Assembly: GCA_035771165.1 (NCBI GenBank)
Contig: JAWNZC010000354.1
Span: 2,301,001 to 2,365,000, forward strand
Origin: Paragorgia papillata
Taxonomy: Eukaryota; Cnidaria; Anthozoa; Scleralcyonacea; Coralliidae
Direction of reading: 5' to 3'
DNA length: 64,000 nt
Each line of letters starts with the position of its first letter. The first letter of the stretch is position 1. Below, piece by piece: positions 1 to 10,700 of this stretch. The notes beneath the pieces were generated by a model, which worked only from the letters and a program-made list of their open reading frames with translations, made no database searches and was not told the DNA's origin. The position numbers and the translations under genes are program-made.

Positions 1-150
1 GCTGTTGTTGCTCCTGTAGGTGTTGTCGTTGCTGTTGTCGTTGCTGTTGTTGTTGTTGCTGCAGTTTGTGTTGCTGCTGTTTTTGATCAGATGCTGTCAC
101 TGCTGTTGACCAAGAAAGGTTGCACCCCAAAGCTTTTCGCAAACCTTATC
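1..150 (-). other. possible glutamine-rich exon fragment
   Basis: Read on the minus strand, the first ~150 bases are open in one frame and give a short leader followed by a glutamine-dominated stretch with scattered Arg, His and Leu, cut by the window edge. A possible splice acceptor (CAACAG) lies near base 106. Its phase does not join directly to the spectrin-like exon at 3142-3303, so at least one more exon would be needed if both belong to one gene. A non-coding CAG/CAA repeat is equally possible. Confidence 0.25.
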
Positions 151-1707
151 TCTCTCAATATAAACTATCTGCTTTTCTCAGAGTTTCATTTCAAATAATT
201 CGCTTGTCAATCGACACGACAAATCGAGCGCAAAGGAGAAATACCGAATAATGATGTCCCAACGAGCATAGAACACAACAGCTGGTTCCGATCTAAAATT
301 TGATCAAGGTAAAGCGAAAAGAGTTTGTTTTGAGAAAGTAAACAAAACGTATTTTAATTAAACTGTGTTTTAAAAATTCCAAGAGCATAAAATAATCCAT
401 AAACCCATAATGTCCTTCCTAACCAAACAATACTATATCAATAATGGCCTCAGAAATGCTGGCATATATATGTAACGAAAATTTCCATCATTAAACACGA
501 AATAAATCAAACCAATCGCGCAATAAACAACTTATTTCACAAACCCAGATCACTAATACAAATTATGAAATATAATACTCCAAAAGGCCATCGCATTGCT
601 GAAGAAATATCAAGTATTGGGTGTTATTGCTAAACCGTGTACCTGACTGGTTTGAAAAAATTGTTTGTCTCAAACTCGTTAATACAAACATAAGTATATA
701 AGACAATGTATACTTATGTTTCGATTTTCAATAAATATATAGAACACAGTTCCTACAGAAAAAGAGATTTGGTAGTACCGATGGAATAAAGAAAATCAGT
801 GTTGTTCAGATGCACCGGCAGTCCAGCTCATAACTCAAGCGAAATATATCTAATCTAAAAGACAACATAAATAAACTCAGCTGCTCATTAACAGTACAGG
901 CAAAAAGATCTATGGCCAGACATACACGAGACTTAACAACGCGTTTCATGATTGATACAACATATCTAGTATACAACAGCAATCAGAACTGATATAAGAC
1001 AAGCCATACGCTGCACTCGGTGGGGGTTTGCCGGCCTTGGAGAACTTCCTGATAATAATAAAATAATCTAGACACCTACCCACTCAGATAAATCAGCAAC
1101 TTTGTCTGCCATGTATTTGTTCTTGCGGCTGCATTGAACTATATGAACTATATAAAATATCTACACCAAGCCAAATGATATTCTATTTCCCGTAAACGGT
1201 GGACATCGTCGAGGCAAAGCAAGTCACTATGTAACACTGTTTGGACTTCGTTGGGCATCTTATCTAATAAAAGCGCTACTTCAAAGATTTCCTTTCGAAA
1301 TCCATAACGAACTGTGACAAATATCAGGATTATTCCTAATCGCTTCTAAACCCCCTTTGCTCATGTATATTAATTTCATATACGCGTACATTACCAATCT
1401 TCAAACAATGAATGCTATAAAAGTAATTAAATCTAGATTTTTTCTGCTTGCTAAACAAATCACAAATGCTATGAGTTTAGATCGGGTTTAATTACTAGAG
1501 AATAAAAAATATGTTTCTCAGATGGATTTAAAATATATTCAGATGTTTGATCCCGTTCTTTGGTAAACACAGGAATACAAATATTCTGATACCATGCAGG
1601 CAACGTTATTTGTTTACAGTATGATGCTAGGCAATCGCAGGATAATCTATACTGAATAGCAGCGCAGCTAAGTAATGATTCCTCTTCCTGTTCAGCTTCC
1701 TTCTTCT

Positions 1708-1870
1708 GAGCAAAGTGAAAAGGCGGTAAACCGCCGTGATTTTTACTCAGTAACGAAACATTGACGCTTCGAGCGGACTGCCCGCAATATACTCTGATGA
1801 AGAGTTCTGTTGAAACGTCAGTATTTCGTTGCTAAAAATCACAGCAGTTTACCGAATTTTCACTTTGCTC
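1708..1870. mobile_element. fold-back (MITE-like) element
   Basis: The two halves are inverted copies. The left arm begins GAGCAAAGTGAAAA and includes a GTGATTTTTA stretch; the right arm ends in the reverse complement TTTTCACTTTGCTC, with TAAAAATCAC inside it. There is no coding capacity, so this is a non-autonomous DNA transposon or palindrome. Confidence 0.6.
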
Positions 1871-2435
1871 TATCCGAAACACTGCCTACACAGCACTCTA
1901 CTTTTTTAGGGTTTTTTTCTGTTTGCAGCAACAATAGCAAAATTGACATCAATTTGTGGTTTCTAAGAACAAAGTCTAAAGAACCGATTTTAAAATCTTA
2001 TAGGGCTTTAATTGTTTTGCTTATTATTCTTATATCGCATGATTTTATTAGTACTATACCGCTTTTTAATTTATTCGTAAAAAAACGAATATCTATCACT
2101 TGGAAAGGCTGGAAAGGCAATCGCCTTCGAAAGTACTAGTGGTAACTCAACTTGCCAACAACTGGGAAACACCATACAACTGGGGATTTTGGTGTAAAAT
2201 TGCGACAACGGTTGTAACATTGTTAACGTTGTAACAACGGTTGCACTGTCAACAAATAAATGCCTTCAGCTCAGTCAGGTGAGGAATCAGACACAGTTTG
2301 ACGCTACGCTGGCTTAATAGGTTTTGAACGTAGTTCAAGCAGGTCACGGACAGAATTTTTTTAAGCTACGAGTTCAAAACTTGTTAAGCCACACGAGAAG
2401 CGTCAAAGCACGATTATCAAACTATATGTATCAAC

Positions 2436-2776
2436 ACAGTACAGTACATACAGTATAGTACACAGTACACAGCTGTGTACAGTACACGCTACAGTACAGT
2501 ACACGCTACAGTACAGTACACGCTACAGTACAGTACACGCTACAGTACAGTACAGTACAGTACACTTGCAGTACACTTGCCGTACACTTGCAGTACACAT
2601 ACAGTACACATACAGTACACATACAGTACACATACAGTACAGTACAGTACAGTACAGTACAGTACAGCACAGCACAGCACAACACAACACAACACAACAC
2701 AACACAACACAACACAACACAACACAACACAACACAACACAGCACAGCACAGCACAACACAACACAACACAACACA
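2436..2776. repeat. pentanucleotide satellite, ACAGT grading into ACAAC
   Basis: The array starts as (ACAGT)n with interspersed CACGCT and CATAC units and changes at about 2665 into (ACAAC)n with patches of (ACAGC). Length is about 340 bp. Open frames on both strands (YSTVQYST, CCVVLCCV) are products of the repeat and are not genes. Confidence 0.9.
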
Positions 2777-3141
2777 GGATTTTGTCAGCGCGATGTGTAA
2801 TACAAACCACAAGACAAAAATGTATACCATACATTAACCCGAGAAAATATCTATAAGTGGACTATATAGAATTGATCCAACTACACAACACGTATCTATT
2901 GGAAATCTACACTACGCCACACAGTATTCGTTCATTGAAGGACATAATTTTTTGTAAGGCTTTGCTATATAGATAAGTATAATAAGCTTTTAAACCCCGA
3001 CCAAACTCGTGTAGGGCGACTCATCGCATGATCCGCATCAAGCCAAAACAAAGAGCTTATCGCATTATATGCTGATGACATAAAACACAAAGAACATTTT
3101 TACTAGTAAATACTATATCGTACGGTAGATTATGTTCTGAC

Positions 3142-3303
3142 CTTTATCTGTTGTGTCGCCTCAGAATCTTCGGAAGATTCCACGTTTTCCAAATCTTGCT
3201 CCATCGAGACAAGTTGGTCTTCAGCAACATCCAACCATCGAGTCAATCGATTGAATAATTTCGAAATCTCTTCTGGACCTAATCCAAGGAAATCATCGTC
3301 ATC
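3142..3303 (-). CDS. spectrin-repeat-like exon, probable continuation of the CH-domain gene
   Basis: This is a 162-nt exon on the minus strand, exactly 54 codons with phase 0 at both ends. It is bounded by a CTATAG acceptor and an AAAG/GTCAGA donor. It encodes an acidic, helical peptide starting DDDDFLGLGPEEISKLF and containing TRWLDVAEDQL, the Trp-centred pattern of spectrin-type repeats, then a Glu/Ser-rich tail. The upstream CH-domain gene ends its last assigned exon (7761) in phase 0 on the same strand, so a direct splice keeps the frame. An actin-binding CH pair followed by spectrin repeats is the layout of nesprin, dystonin and beta-spectrin proteins. The exon is seen in the sequence; its assignment to this gene is inference, and other exons may lie between. 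Confidence 0.55.
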
Positions 3304-4243
3304 CTATAGAAGATACAAATAAGTTATTCCATCAATTGCAGCCATTAATCGATAAACGCGCAAAACGTTACTAGAAATCTACAATTTAATGCGGGAAAAC
3401 ATGGGAAAGTGATTTAAAAATTAACACGAAATGCTTCGCATTCTCAAACTGCGATTGTTATTGAAGGAATCACTCAACGTTTTAATTAATTAATGAGCAA
3501 TCCAACGTTGGGTTCGTTCGGTAAAGCCGAGAGTTGTGTTTTCAGCAATGTAAATTATACCCTGGGTGCCAGAGGTTTTCTATGTAAATTATAATCTAAA
3601 CGTATATATACAAACTCTGAACTCAACTCACAAACCGTGACCACATTGAGGCTTACCACAAGCACCTGACTCTGTGATCTACAACAGTAATGTATTACAA
3701 TTGCCTGTCGTTGATAACGGCACATCGATAAAATACTTGTACCTTGATCAAACTCAAGAACTCGCGTGACATCGATTTATTGCATCCACAAACTGCGGAA
3801 AATACCCATGCGACGAATAATGCGCTCGAGACAGACGATTTTTGGCAGTTAGACTGTTGAAGAGCAGACGAAATATTCCACTTTTCATGATTTACATTTT
3901 TTGACATTTTTAGCCAAATGACGATGTAGGCCCGAGACGGCGAGGCAAAAAATAACAAAAGCAATATTCAATTCTTGATAATTTAGTTTTTCTGAACTGT
4001 ATCTTCAAGATGCAAGGAAGACTTTTATGAGCTAAATCCATCAGACAAGCATGCAGCGATGTTAAGGTAAATTATAAGTCAGGATAGGAATGAAGATATT
4101 GCAAAAAAGCGACAACGGTCTGGCTCCAAGAAGAATATGGTTCTAAATGGAACAATATAGCAAAATCCATCTACAGCACGGATTCCGAAAGTCAGGTCAC
4201 CCATGTACATGGAGTCGTAGAAAAGGTGTGCGCCTGCACGCAG

Positions 4244-4587
4244 GCTACGTCCTCAGCGACCCCCCGATACTGAGGACCATAGTCAAGCGAGATATGGTCT
4301 GAAAACTCAGCTAAAGTCTTTGGTCTATCTTTTTGTTCGCCTTTATGCATTTTTGTGCACGGTGCACGGTCACTGAACACATTGTATTTTAGTATAATGA
4401 ACGAATTGTCCAATAGCAACGTTTCAGTTCAATCACTCAACCGTGCTATTTAAATATTAATCAACCTAAAACAAAGGATGTGCACGGTGCAAGGTACGGT
4501 TCAACATAAAATCACAGCTCATTATAGGCGCTTTGAAGTTTGCCGAGTTTCCAGACCATATCTCGATTGACTATGTGAGGACGTAGA
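4244..4587. mobile_element. fold-back DNA element
   Basis: The left end reads GCTACGTCCTCA and continues into CATAGTCAAGCGAGATATGG. The right end is its inverted copy (CCATATCTCGATTGACTATG, then TGAGGACGTAG). Arms are about 60 bp around a short AT-rich centre that carries two GTGCACGGTGCA motifs. It has no coding capacity. Confidence 0.6.
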
Positions 4588-4696
4588 ATCAATGGGTGGT
4601 CATATATTCATGATTTTTCAGCTTGGAGTTAGTACCGTTTTCTCAATTCTTGCTTGACAAGCTGTCGTAAGTTGCTAATACTCAGAAAAACTCAGA

Positions 4697-4768
4697 CCTC
4701 TGGACGGGACTCGAACCCGTAACCTTACGGGTACTAGCCAAACGCTCTAACCATTGAGCCACCGGCCC
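4697..4768 (-). mobile_element. tRNA-derived SINE head (tRNA-like Pol III promoter)
   Basis: On the minus strand this stretch has a good A box (TGGCTCAATGG), a perfect B box (GGTTCGAGTCC), a paired D arm (GCTC/GAGC) and a paired T arm (ACGGG/CCCGT). The acceptor stem is broken: GGGCCGG faces CCAGAGG. The anticodon stem has a mismatch. An intact promoter with a decayed cloverleaf points to a tRNA-derived SINE rather than a working tRNA gene. The exact ends of the SINE are not clear. Confidence 0.65.
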
Positions 4769-6952
4769 ACAAGAACTCACATAGCAGCGGGGATCAACTC
4801 GTTCCCGCCATCTGAGTAGGCATTCTGCATTCCTACATGGTGACGGGTTACCGACACCCCTTAGGTTTTAGGCTTAGAAATAAAAATTGTCTAGTATTAG
4901 CCAGAGACTAGGTAAATTCTAAGAGAAAAAATAAATGTTTACAGAAATTCTTCAAGCTAGGATATATTAATGAAGGTTAACGGGAAGGTTACCGGTCCCA
5001 TCTTTGATTCATATAAACGTTTCTAAGTATATCAAAGAGATGTCCCAAGACACATAGCCCAAAGCTTCAATTCGAAGCATTTCAACACGCATGTAGCCCA
5101 GCTATCCAACCAGCGAAGCCAAAATTTCGAGAAAACGAGGTTGATTCAGATAGCAAACAAAAACCAATTTCTCGCGCTCGCCCTGAAAAAAGCAAAAACG
5201 CCTGCGGAGGAGGTAGGTTTATCCGGGATAGGAAAATCTCCAGACGGGAAGTCATCTCAGAACTTCAGTCACTACTACTATCAGGAACAGTCTTTCTTTC
5301 AAGACTACACTAACCTAACTAGACGAGCAACTTTCACAAACTTGTACTAATTATTAACTCTGAAAGGAAACAGTTGTGACCTTTTCCCAGTCTCCCAGAG
5401 ATTCCAGAATAACATTTCGAAAATGTGTCACAACATGAAAGGAATGTTGAACTGAGTTTTCGACGGCCTCAGCGGCGGTCAACCTCAGAGTCAGGTAAAA
5501 TGTTTGCCAGGTTCGGCTTTCACAAACATGTACTACTAGTCTACTACTCATCGGTTCAAACGATTCGGTCTAAAGTTAATAATGTTAACCTGAGTTCAGA
5601 AATGCTACTGGCAAGTTCTCGTGAAACGTGCGAATGCCTCGGACACAGTGAATAGAGAATCGGACACTTCTCAGTTCTCCCAGTTGATTGGCATGCCGAG
5701 CAGCCAGAAGTTCCGTAATAACTGTGATCGTGCAACTGCGAGTTTGAAACGCGCTCAAGTCAATGATCTTGGAAAGATATATACGATAATCATAGAGTTT
5801 CCCGCACTTCTACTGTGGTACTCGAGCAGTGTATTCTAGCTAACCGAAACGCTAGCCAGTTTTAGTTAGCCGAAGTAAACCTCTGGTACTACACGGAGTG
5901 TGTGTATCGTGGTTAAAGCCAGGTTACATGATAACACCGTGGTTATAGCATACTTAAAGAAAGATACATTATATGCATACATGCATTACACCGATAGCTC
6001 AGTGCTTTTGGCGTTTAAAGTCCTTGCCAAGATGAGCTACCGGGGCTGACCGCTGGTTACCACAGAAACTACCTCGCTAATATAATCAACACAACACTTC
6101 ATCAAAGTTTACCTTTAACAGAACTCCAGTTTGCTTTGTTTACAAAAAGACGGCAGAAAGATTAAACAACACAGCTGTGTCACCATAGCATATTCACAAG
6201 CTTAACATCCTGAGGTATACATACCCTCGGTCTATCTTCCTCCAAATCTATATTAGATACTTTAATGTTTTCAGTGGATCAGACGCCGTATAATATATAA
6301 ATATCGTATTACGGCACCAGTAAATTATCGAAGCCGTGAGACTAATTATCTATCTTGCAACTTAAATTTAAAAAAAACTAAGTTACCGATTTTTTAGAAG
6401 TTATATTATTACGTCGTATCAATGCACACACCTAAACAAAAGCGTAATGGGAAGCATTCAAGAGAAATTCAATTTAATCGGGAATATATATCGTCATTTA
6501 GATTGTGTTGAAATACATAATCGCTTAATTAAGTGGCACGTAATAGCAACAAGCTGTAGCTAGGTATGCCCGAAATTTGAGTTTAATCAGACATTGTCAT
6601 TGACGGGGAAAAACTACAACGAAATGACGCATTATCACGATTTGTGAATAGATTAGACCATGGTCTACTCGGGATAATACTTTTTACATTACATCGCATT
6701 CGCATAAAGCTGAATACCTTTCGCGATTTTTAAATGTTATGTATGTACGAATGAAAAAATAAGTTATTTAAATAAGCTGTGTTATGTATAAGCTATGACG
6801 TTATACATGCATTATGAAATAAGTTTTGTCTCGACTCAGAACGTTAGTCAAATTTAATATGCATGAGATATAGTCCCGAGTTATATATATGTGTGTGTGT
6901 ACTGTATACCAGACCGTATTGTGGTGACGTTAACAGCGCTTTGTATTCTGCC

Positions 6953-7050
6953 TGTTTGTTTGTTTGTTTGTTTGTTTGTTTGTTTGTTTGTTTGTTTGTT
7001 TGTTTGTTTGTTTGTTTGTTTGTTTGTTTGTTTGTTTGTTTGTTCGTTCG
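6953..7050. repeat. (TTTG)n microsatellite
   Basis: About 24 units of TTTG ending in GTTCGTTCG. The frames CLFVCLFV and KQTNKQTN across it are repeat products. Confidence 0.95.
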
Positions 7051-7077
7051 TAATCAATAAGCAAGGCACTGCCCTGT

Positions 7078-7536
7078 ACACGCGTAAAAATCTCGGAAGT
7101 TGTTACAGCATTGTTGCCTGAACAATGCTGTAACAACTTGTTGACATATGTGAACAACATTGATAACTGAACAACATTGTTCATCATTGTTTCAACAAGT
7201 TTTTACAGCTTGATGAAACAACAACCGTTGTTCACGCATGTTGTAACAACCGAAGAACGCGTTGATACATCAACCATGTTCACCATTGTTGTAACATTGT
7301 TGTTCATCGTTGTTACTTCGTCATGCTGTTACAACATGTTGTATCATGTGCGAACAACGTTGTTGGCTATAAAAAATGTGCTGTTGGAACAACTTGTTCA
7401 TGACTGTTGATTTATCCGTAAACAAGTTGTTTGAACCATAAGTGGACAACTTGTTGACAACTTGTTCACGGCGAGCAGCACAACATTGTTCACGCCTGTT
7501 GACAACCGTGAACAAGTTGTGCGTTTTTACGCGTGT
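7078..7536. mobile_element. TIR element filled with GTTGTTACAAC-type palindromes
   Basis: A 13-bp perfect terminal inverted repeat (ACACGCGTAAAAA) bounds a 459-bp interior. The interior is made almost entirely of short degenerate palindromes of the kinds GTTGTAACAAC, TTGTTCAACAA and AACAACTTGTTGAC. Similar motifs recur at about 2200-2260 and 13890-13925. There is no protein-coding capacity. Confidence 0.65.
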
Positions 7537-7760
7537 GGGACTGGATCTGCTTTCTTCCGAGAGCTTTACAATTTTAGCTCTTCAAGAAAAGGAGTTTAAA
7601 GAGGGAGATTTCCTGCGACTAAAATTTGTCGAAAGATTGAAATAGAATAATATCCTGAAAAGAGGATGGCTTAATAAAAGGAAGGGAGTTAGTTTTCACT
7701 TGAAAAAAAGGGCTTAATAGAAAGATGAGTATTCTTAAATAACATTACTTAGTTTACTAC

Positions 7761-10700
7761 CTTGGAATGGTAAGTTTCGTCTTCCTTGTGGCTACCATCA
7801 TCAGCATTCTCAGCGAGACTTTTCAGGTTTTTCATAACGCGATTACCTTGAAACATCAAAAAGAAATTACACGTAAGAAATGGCTATTGAAAAGGCAACT
7901 GTGCAATTGTTACCAAACGACAAAAGGCGTCACAAAGGAGTGTTTCATCACGAAATCCATTCCAAATACCGAGAAGTTTGTTTTTTAACCAGATGCATGC
8001 ACTATATTTAACAAATAGATTCCATTTTGCTGTTGCCTGTTAGTTATAGATGCACAGATGACGTCACAACGTAGTAACCCCATCAGTGGGTCACCGATGC
8101 TCATCTATAACTATAACAGAAAATAAAAAATGGAATCTATTTGTTTTATACAATGCAAAAATTTAAAAGGTTTTTATCGAAACTCTTGCCGGATTTTGGG
8201 GGCATGAATCGAAGAAGGAAAAAAGCAAGTCAGCTGACGTGACCCATGTGTCTGTCCTCTAATAGATCATGGGCAATAACCAATGAAAACACGCATAGCA
8301 ACCAGGGTATTGTATAAAAAGAAATACACCATATCAGGAACAATTGTTTTTGCCCTATAAATAAATAAGAACCTGCTAACAACCTATCAGCCTGATTTCT
8401 CACTACACACGCAACATATAAGAACCATTTCAGCCTTCCTTGAAAAAATAGGGGTTCTTTTATGCGGTTTTTTACTGTATCACTATTTCCCAACGTCAGG
8501 TAAGCGCAGAATCTTTTCATTCCTTCCGACTAACACCCTGAGGCTGTAGATTTTTTTAATCAAACTCCGAGGTGTTTGAATATCGGATGAAACACTCCGA
8601 ATGTATAGAATTTTTAGAATATTTCAATAAAGAAATTTCAAAACCAGTTCAAAAAGTCACATTAAATTTTTCTAATCGCTTTCGTGTTCTGCATGGTTTG
8701 ATTTTTATATATTAAATCTAAACTAAGTGCACTTTGCCTAGAGTTGACGTCTAATACTTATTCCTAAGTTAAGTTTTTTTACTGCTTAAAAAGTCGGCCT
8801 GTGAGCCCTGTATCAACGTAGGATATCGTACCTTTAGACAGCGCCAACTTATTTTTCTTTGATCTCGAAGGACGAACATCGTGTCCTTGGTTACTAGATG
8901 TCGTGCCAGTCATCCCATGCCAACTGTGTCGCAAATTACTGCCACTCTTTCGCTTAGAGCTAACGCCGCCTTGGCTTCGCAAGAGAGCTGGAGACGTGGC
9001 AGATAATGGAAGATCGATGGATAACGGTGGAGATGCATAACAAGTTCTTTTAGCTGATTTACTAAGGTGAGTCGAGGAATCCTTAGATCCTGCTTTCTTG
9101 TTTGGCCTTTGGGAAGAACGTATTGACGTTGGCAAACTTTTAGCCTGTAAGTTTTGCGGAGTAGCTGTCACACGGCGAGGTGTTATATTGCACGAAGGTT
9201 TAACTGTTTTCTTAGGTGTAGTAACATATAAAGGTGATCTTGGTGTTGGCTTTACTGGATGCAATACGATTGTAGGGGTTGATGCATGTAGTTTAGGCTT
9301 TTTTGCAGTGCTTGCGGCGTTGCTGATGTCTGTGTTTCTTTTCAGTTCTTGTGAAGATGGTTGAAGGTTGGTGTCTGTGGTACGAGTAGAGCTTGTTCGG
9401 TCTTTTTCGGCTTCCGCAGCATCACGTAAAAGGGAAACGTATGTCATGATGGATTTCTCTTCAGGGTGTTCACCTGAGACATCTGATAATAAGGAGAATG
9501 TCAGTATTTGTACAAAACAAAAGGTTAAGACGGATAGTATAAAGTTTTGCATAGAAACGGGATAGGTACTGTTCACACTATAGGTTGTAGCCTAACCTGC
9601 ACAGAAGAAAACCAAAGGGAAGATAAAAAGAATAAGAAAAAGAAATAAAAAAAGAAAGAGGAGGAGGAGGAGGAAGACAAGAAGATCAGAAGAAGAGGAA
9701 CAGGAACAGAAAAGCAAGAGAGGATTGGAAGAAGGAGAGGAAGAAGAAAATGAAATAGAGAAAGAGGATGAAGAAGAGTATGACAAAAAAAAAGAAAAAG
9801 GAAGAAAACGAGAGAAAGGAAGAGGAAGAAACGAGAAAGAAGAGTAAAAGAAAGAGGAAGAAAAATAAAAAAGACGAAAACGAGAAAGAGGGAAAAAAGG
9901 GAGGAAAAGAAAGAAGAAGAGGAAAAAGAAGAGGAAGAAAAATGAAAAAAAGTGAAGGAAAATAAAAATGTATGCAAATAATCAAATTATCAAGTAATCC
10001 CAAATTGAACCAGCTAGAAACTCATCTAACCTAATCTAAACTAAACTTATACTTGACAAACCTGCACTAAACTTTCCAACAGTATCCTCTACATCTGCAG
10101 ACTACCTGAAACACGATGTACTTATGTAAAGTAACTACTGTACCTTTAGGTTCTAAAAGGCGTGGTACTCCAAGATGGATTGAGGCCAGAGAAAATGCTC
10201 TCTCTAAGTTAGTTTCATGATCTGCAGGATTCAATTGGCTGTCATCCACAAGGTCTGGCCTTAAAAAAAATATAAAGTATTTAACAATTATACAACAAGC
10301 CTATTAGTTGTCTATGAGCAGACAGTCAACAAGGTGCAACCAAGTTCGCCTCAATTGGCTATATTTATATGAATTTGGGAAGATGTTTCTCTTCAGAGTG
10401 GCAAATGTTACAGCTGATTTCACATTACTTTACCACCGTGTGTTGCGAAGTTCGTTGAGAAGTTCAGATATTCATTCAGAAGTTCAGAATTACATTGCCA
10501 AGGTTGAAAATTATCCAATCAGATTGCGAGCTTTCGATCAAAACTCATTCTGATTGGATAATTTTTCAACCTTAGCAATGTAATTCCGAACTTCCAAACG
10601 AATATCTGAACTTCACAACACACAGCGGTAAAGTAATGTGAAATCAACTGTAATTAGAAAGATAATCCCAATGTAGTACATCAAGAAATGTCAGCAGTTT

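Larger units (their letters stand above)
151..3141. other. non-coding, repeat-bearing stretch
   Basis: No exon was recognised here. If the flanking minus-strand exons belong to one gene this is intronic. It holds a fold-back element (1708-1870) and a pentanucleotide array (2436-2776). The 109-residue open frame at 1810-2139 starts inside the fold-back repeat and resembles no protein I know. Confidence 0.4.
3304..7760. other. long probable intron with repeats
   Basis: No exon was recognised. The stretch holds a fold-back element (4244-4587), a tRNA-derived SINE body (4697-4768), a TTTG microsatellite (6953-7050) and a palindrome-filled TIR element (7078-7536). The open frames at 5141-5839 show no family resemblance and no convincing splice context. 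Confidence 0.4.

Noticed and set aside
4697..4768. Functional tRNA gene
   Set aside because: Acceptor and anticodon stems are mispaired although the internal promoter boxes are intact.
6863..7187. Frames rich in CLFV and KQTN
   Set aside because: Translations of the (TTTG)n microsatellite.
9573..10003. Ser/Phe-rich and Lys/Glu-rich frames
   Set aside because: Produced by the polypurine tract.
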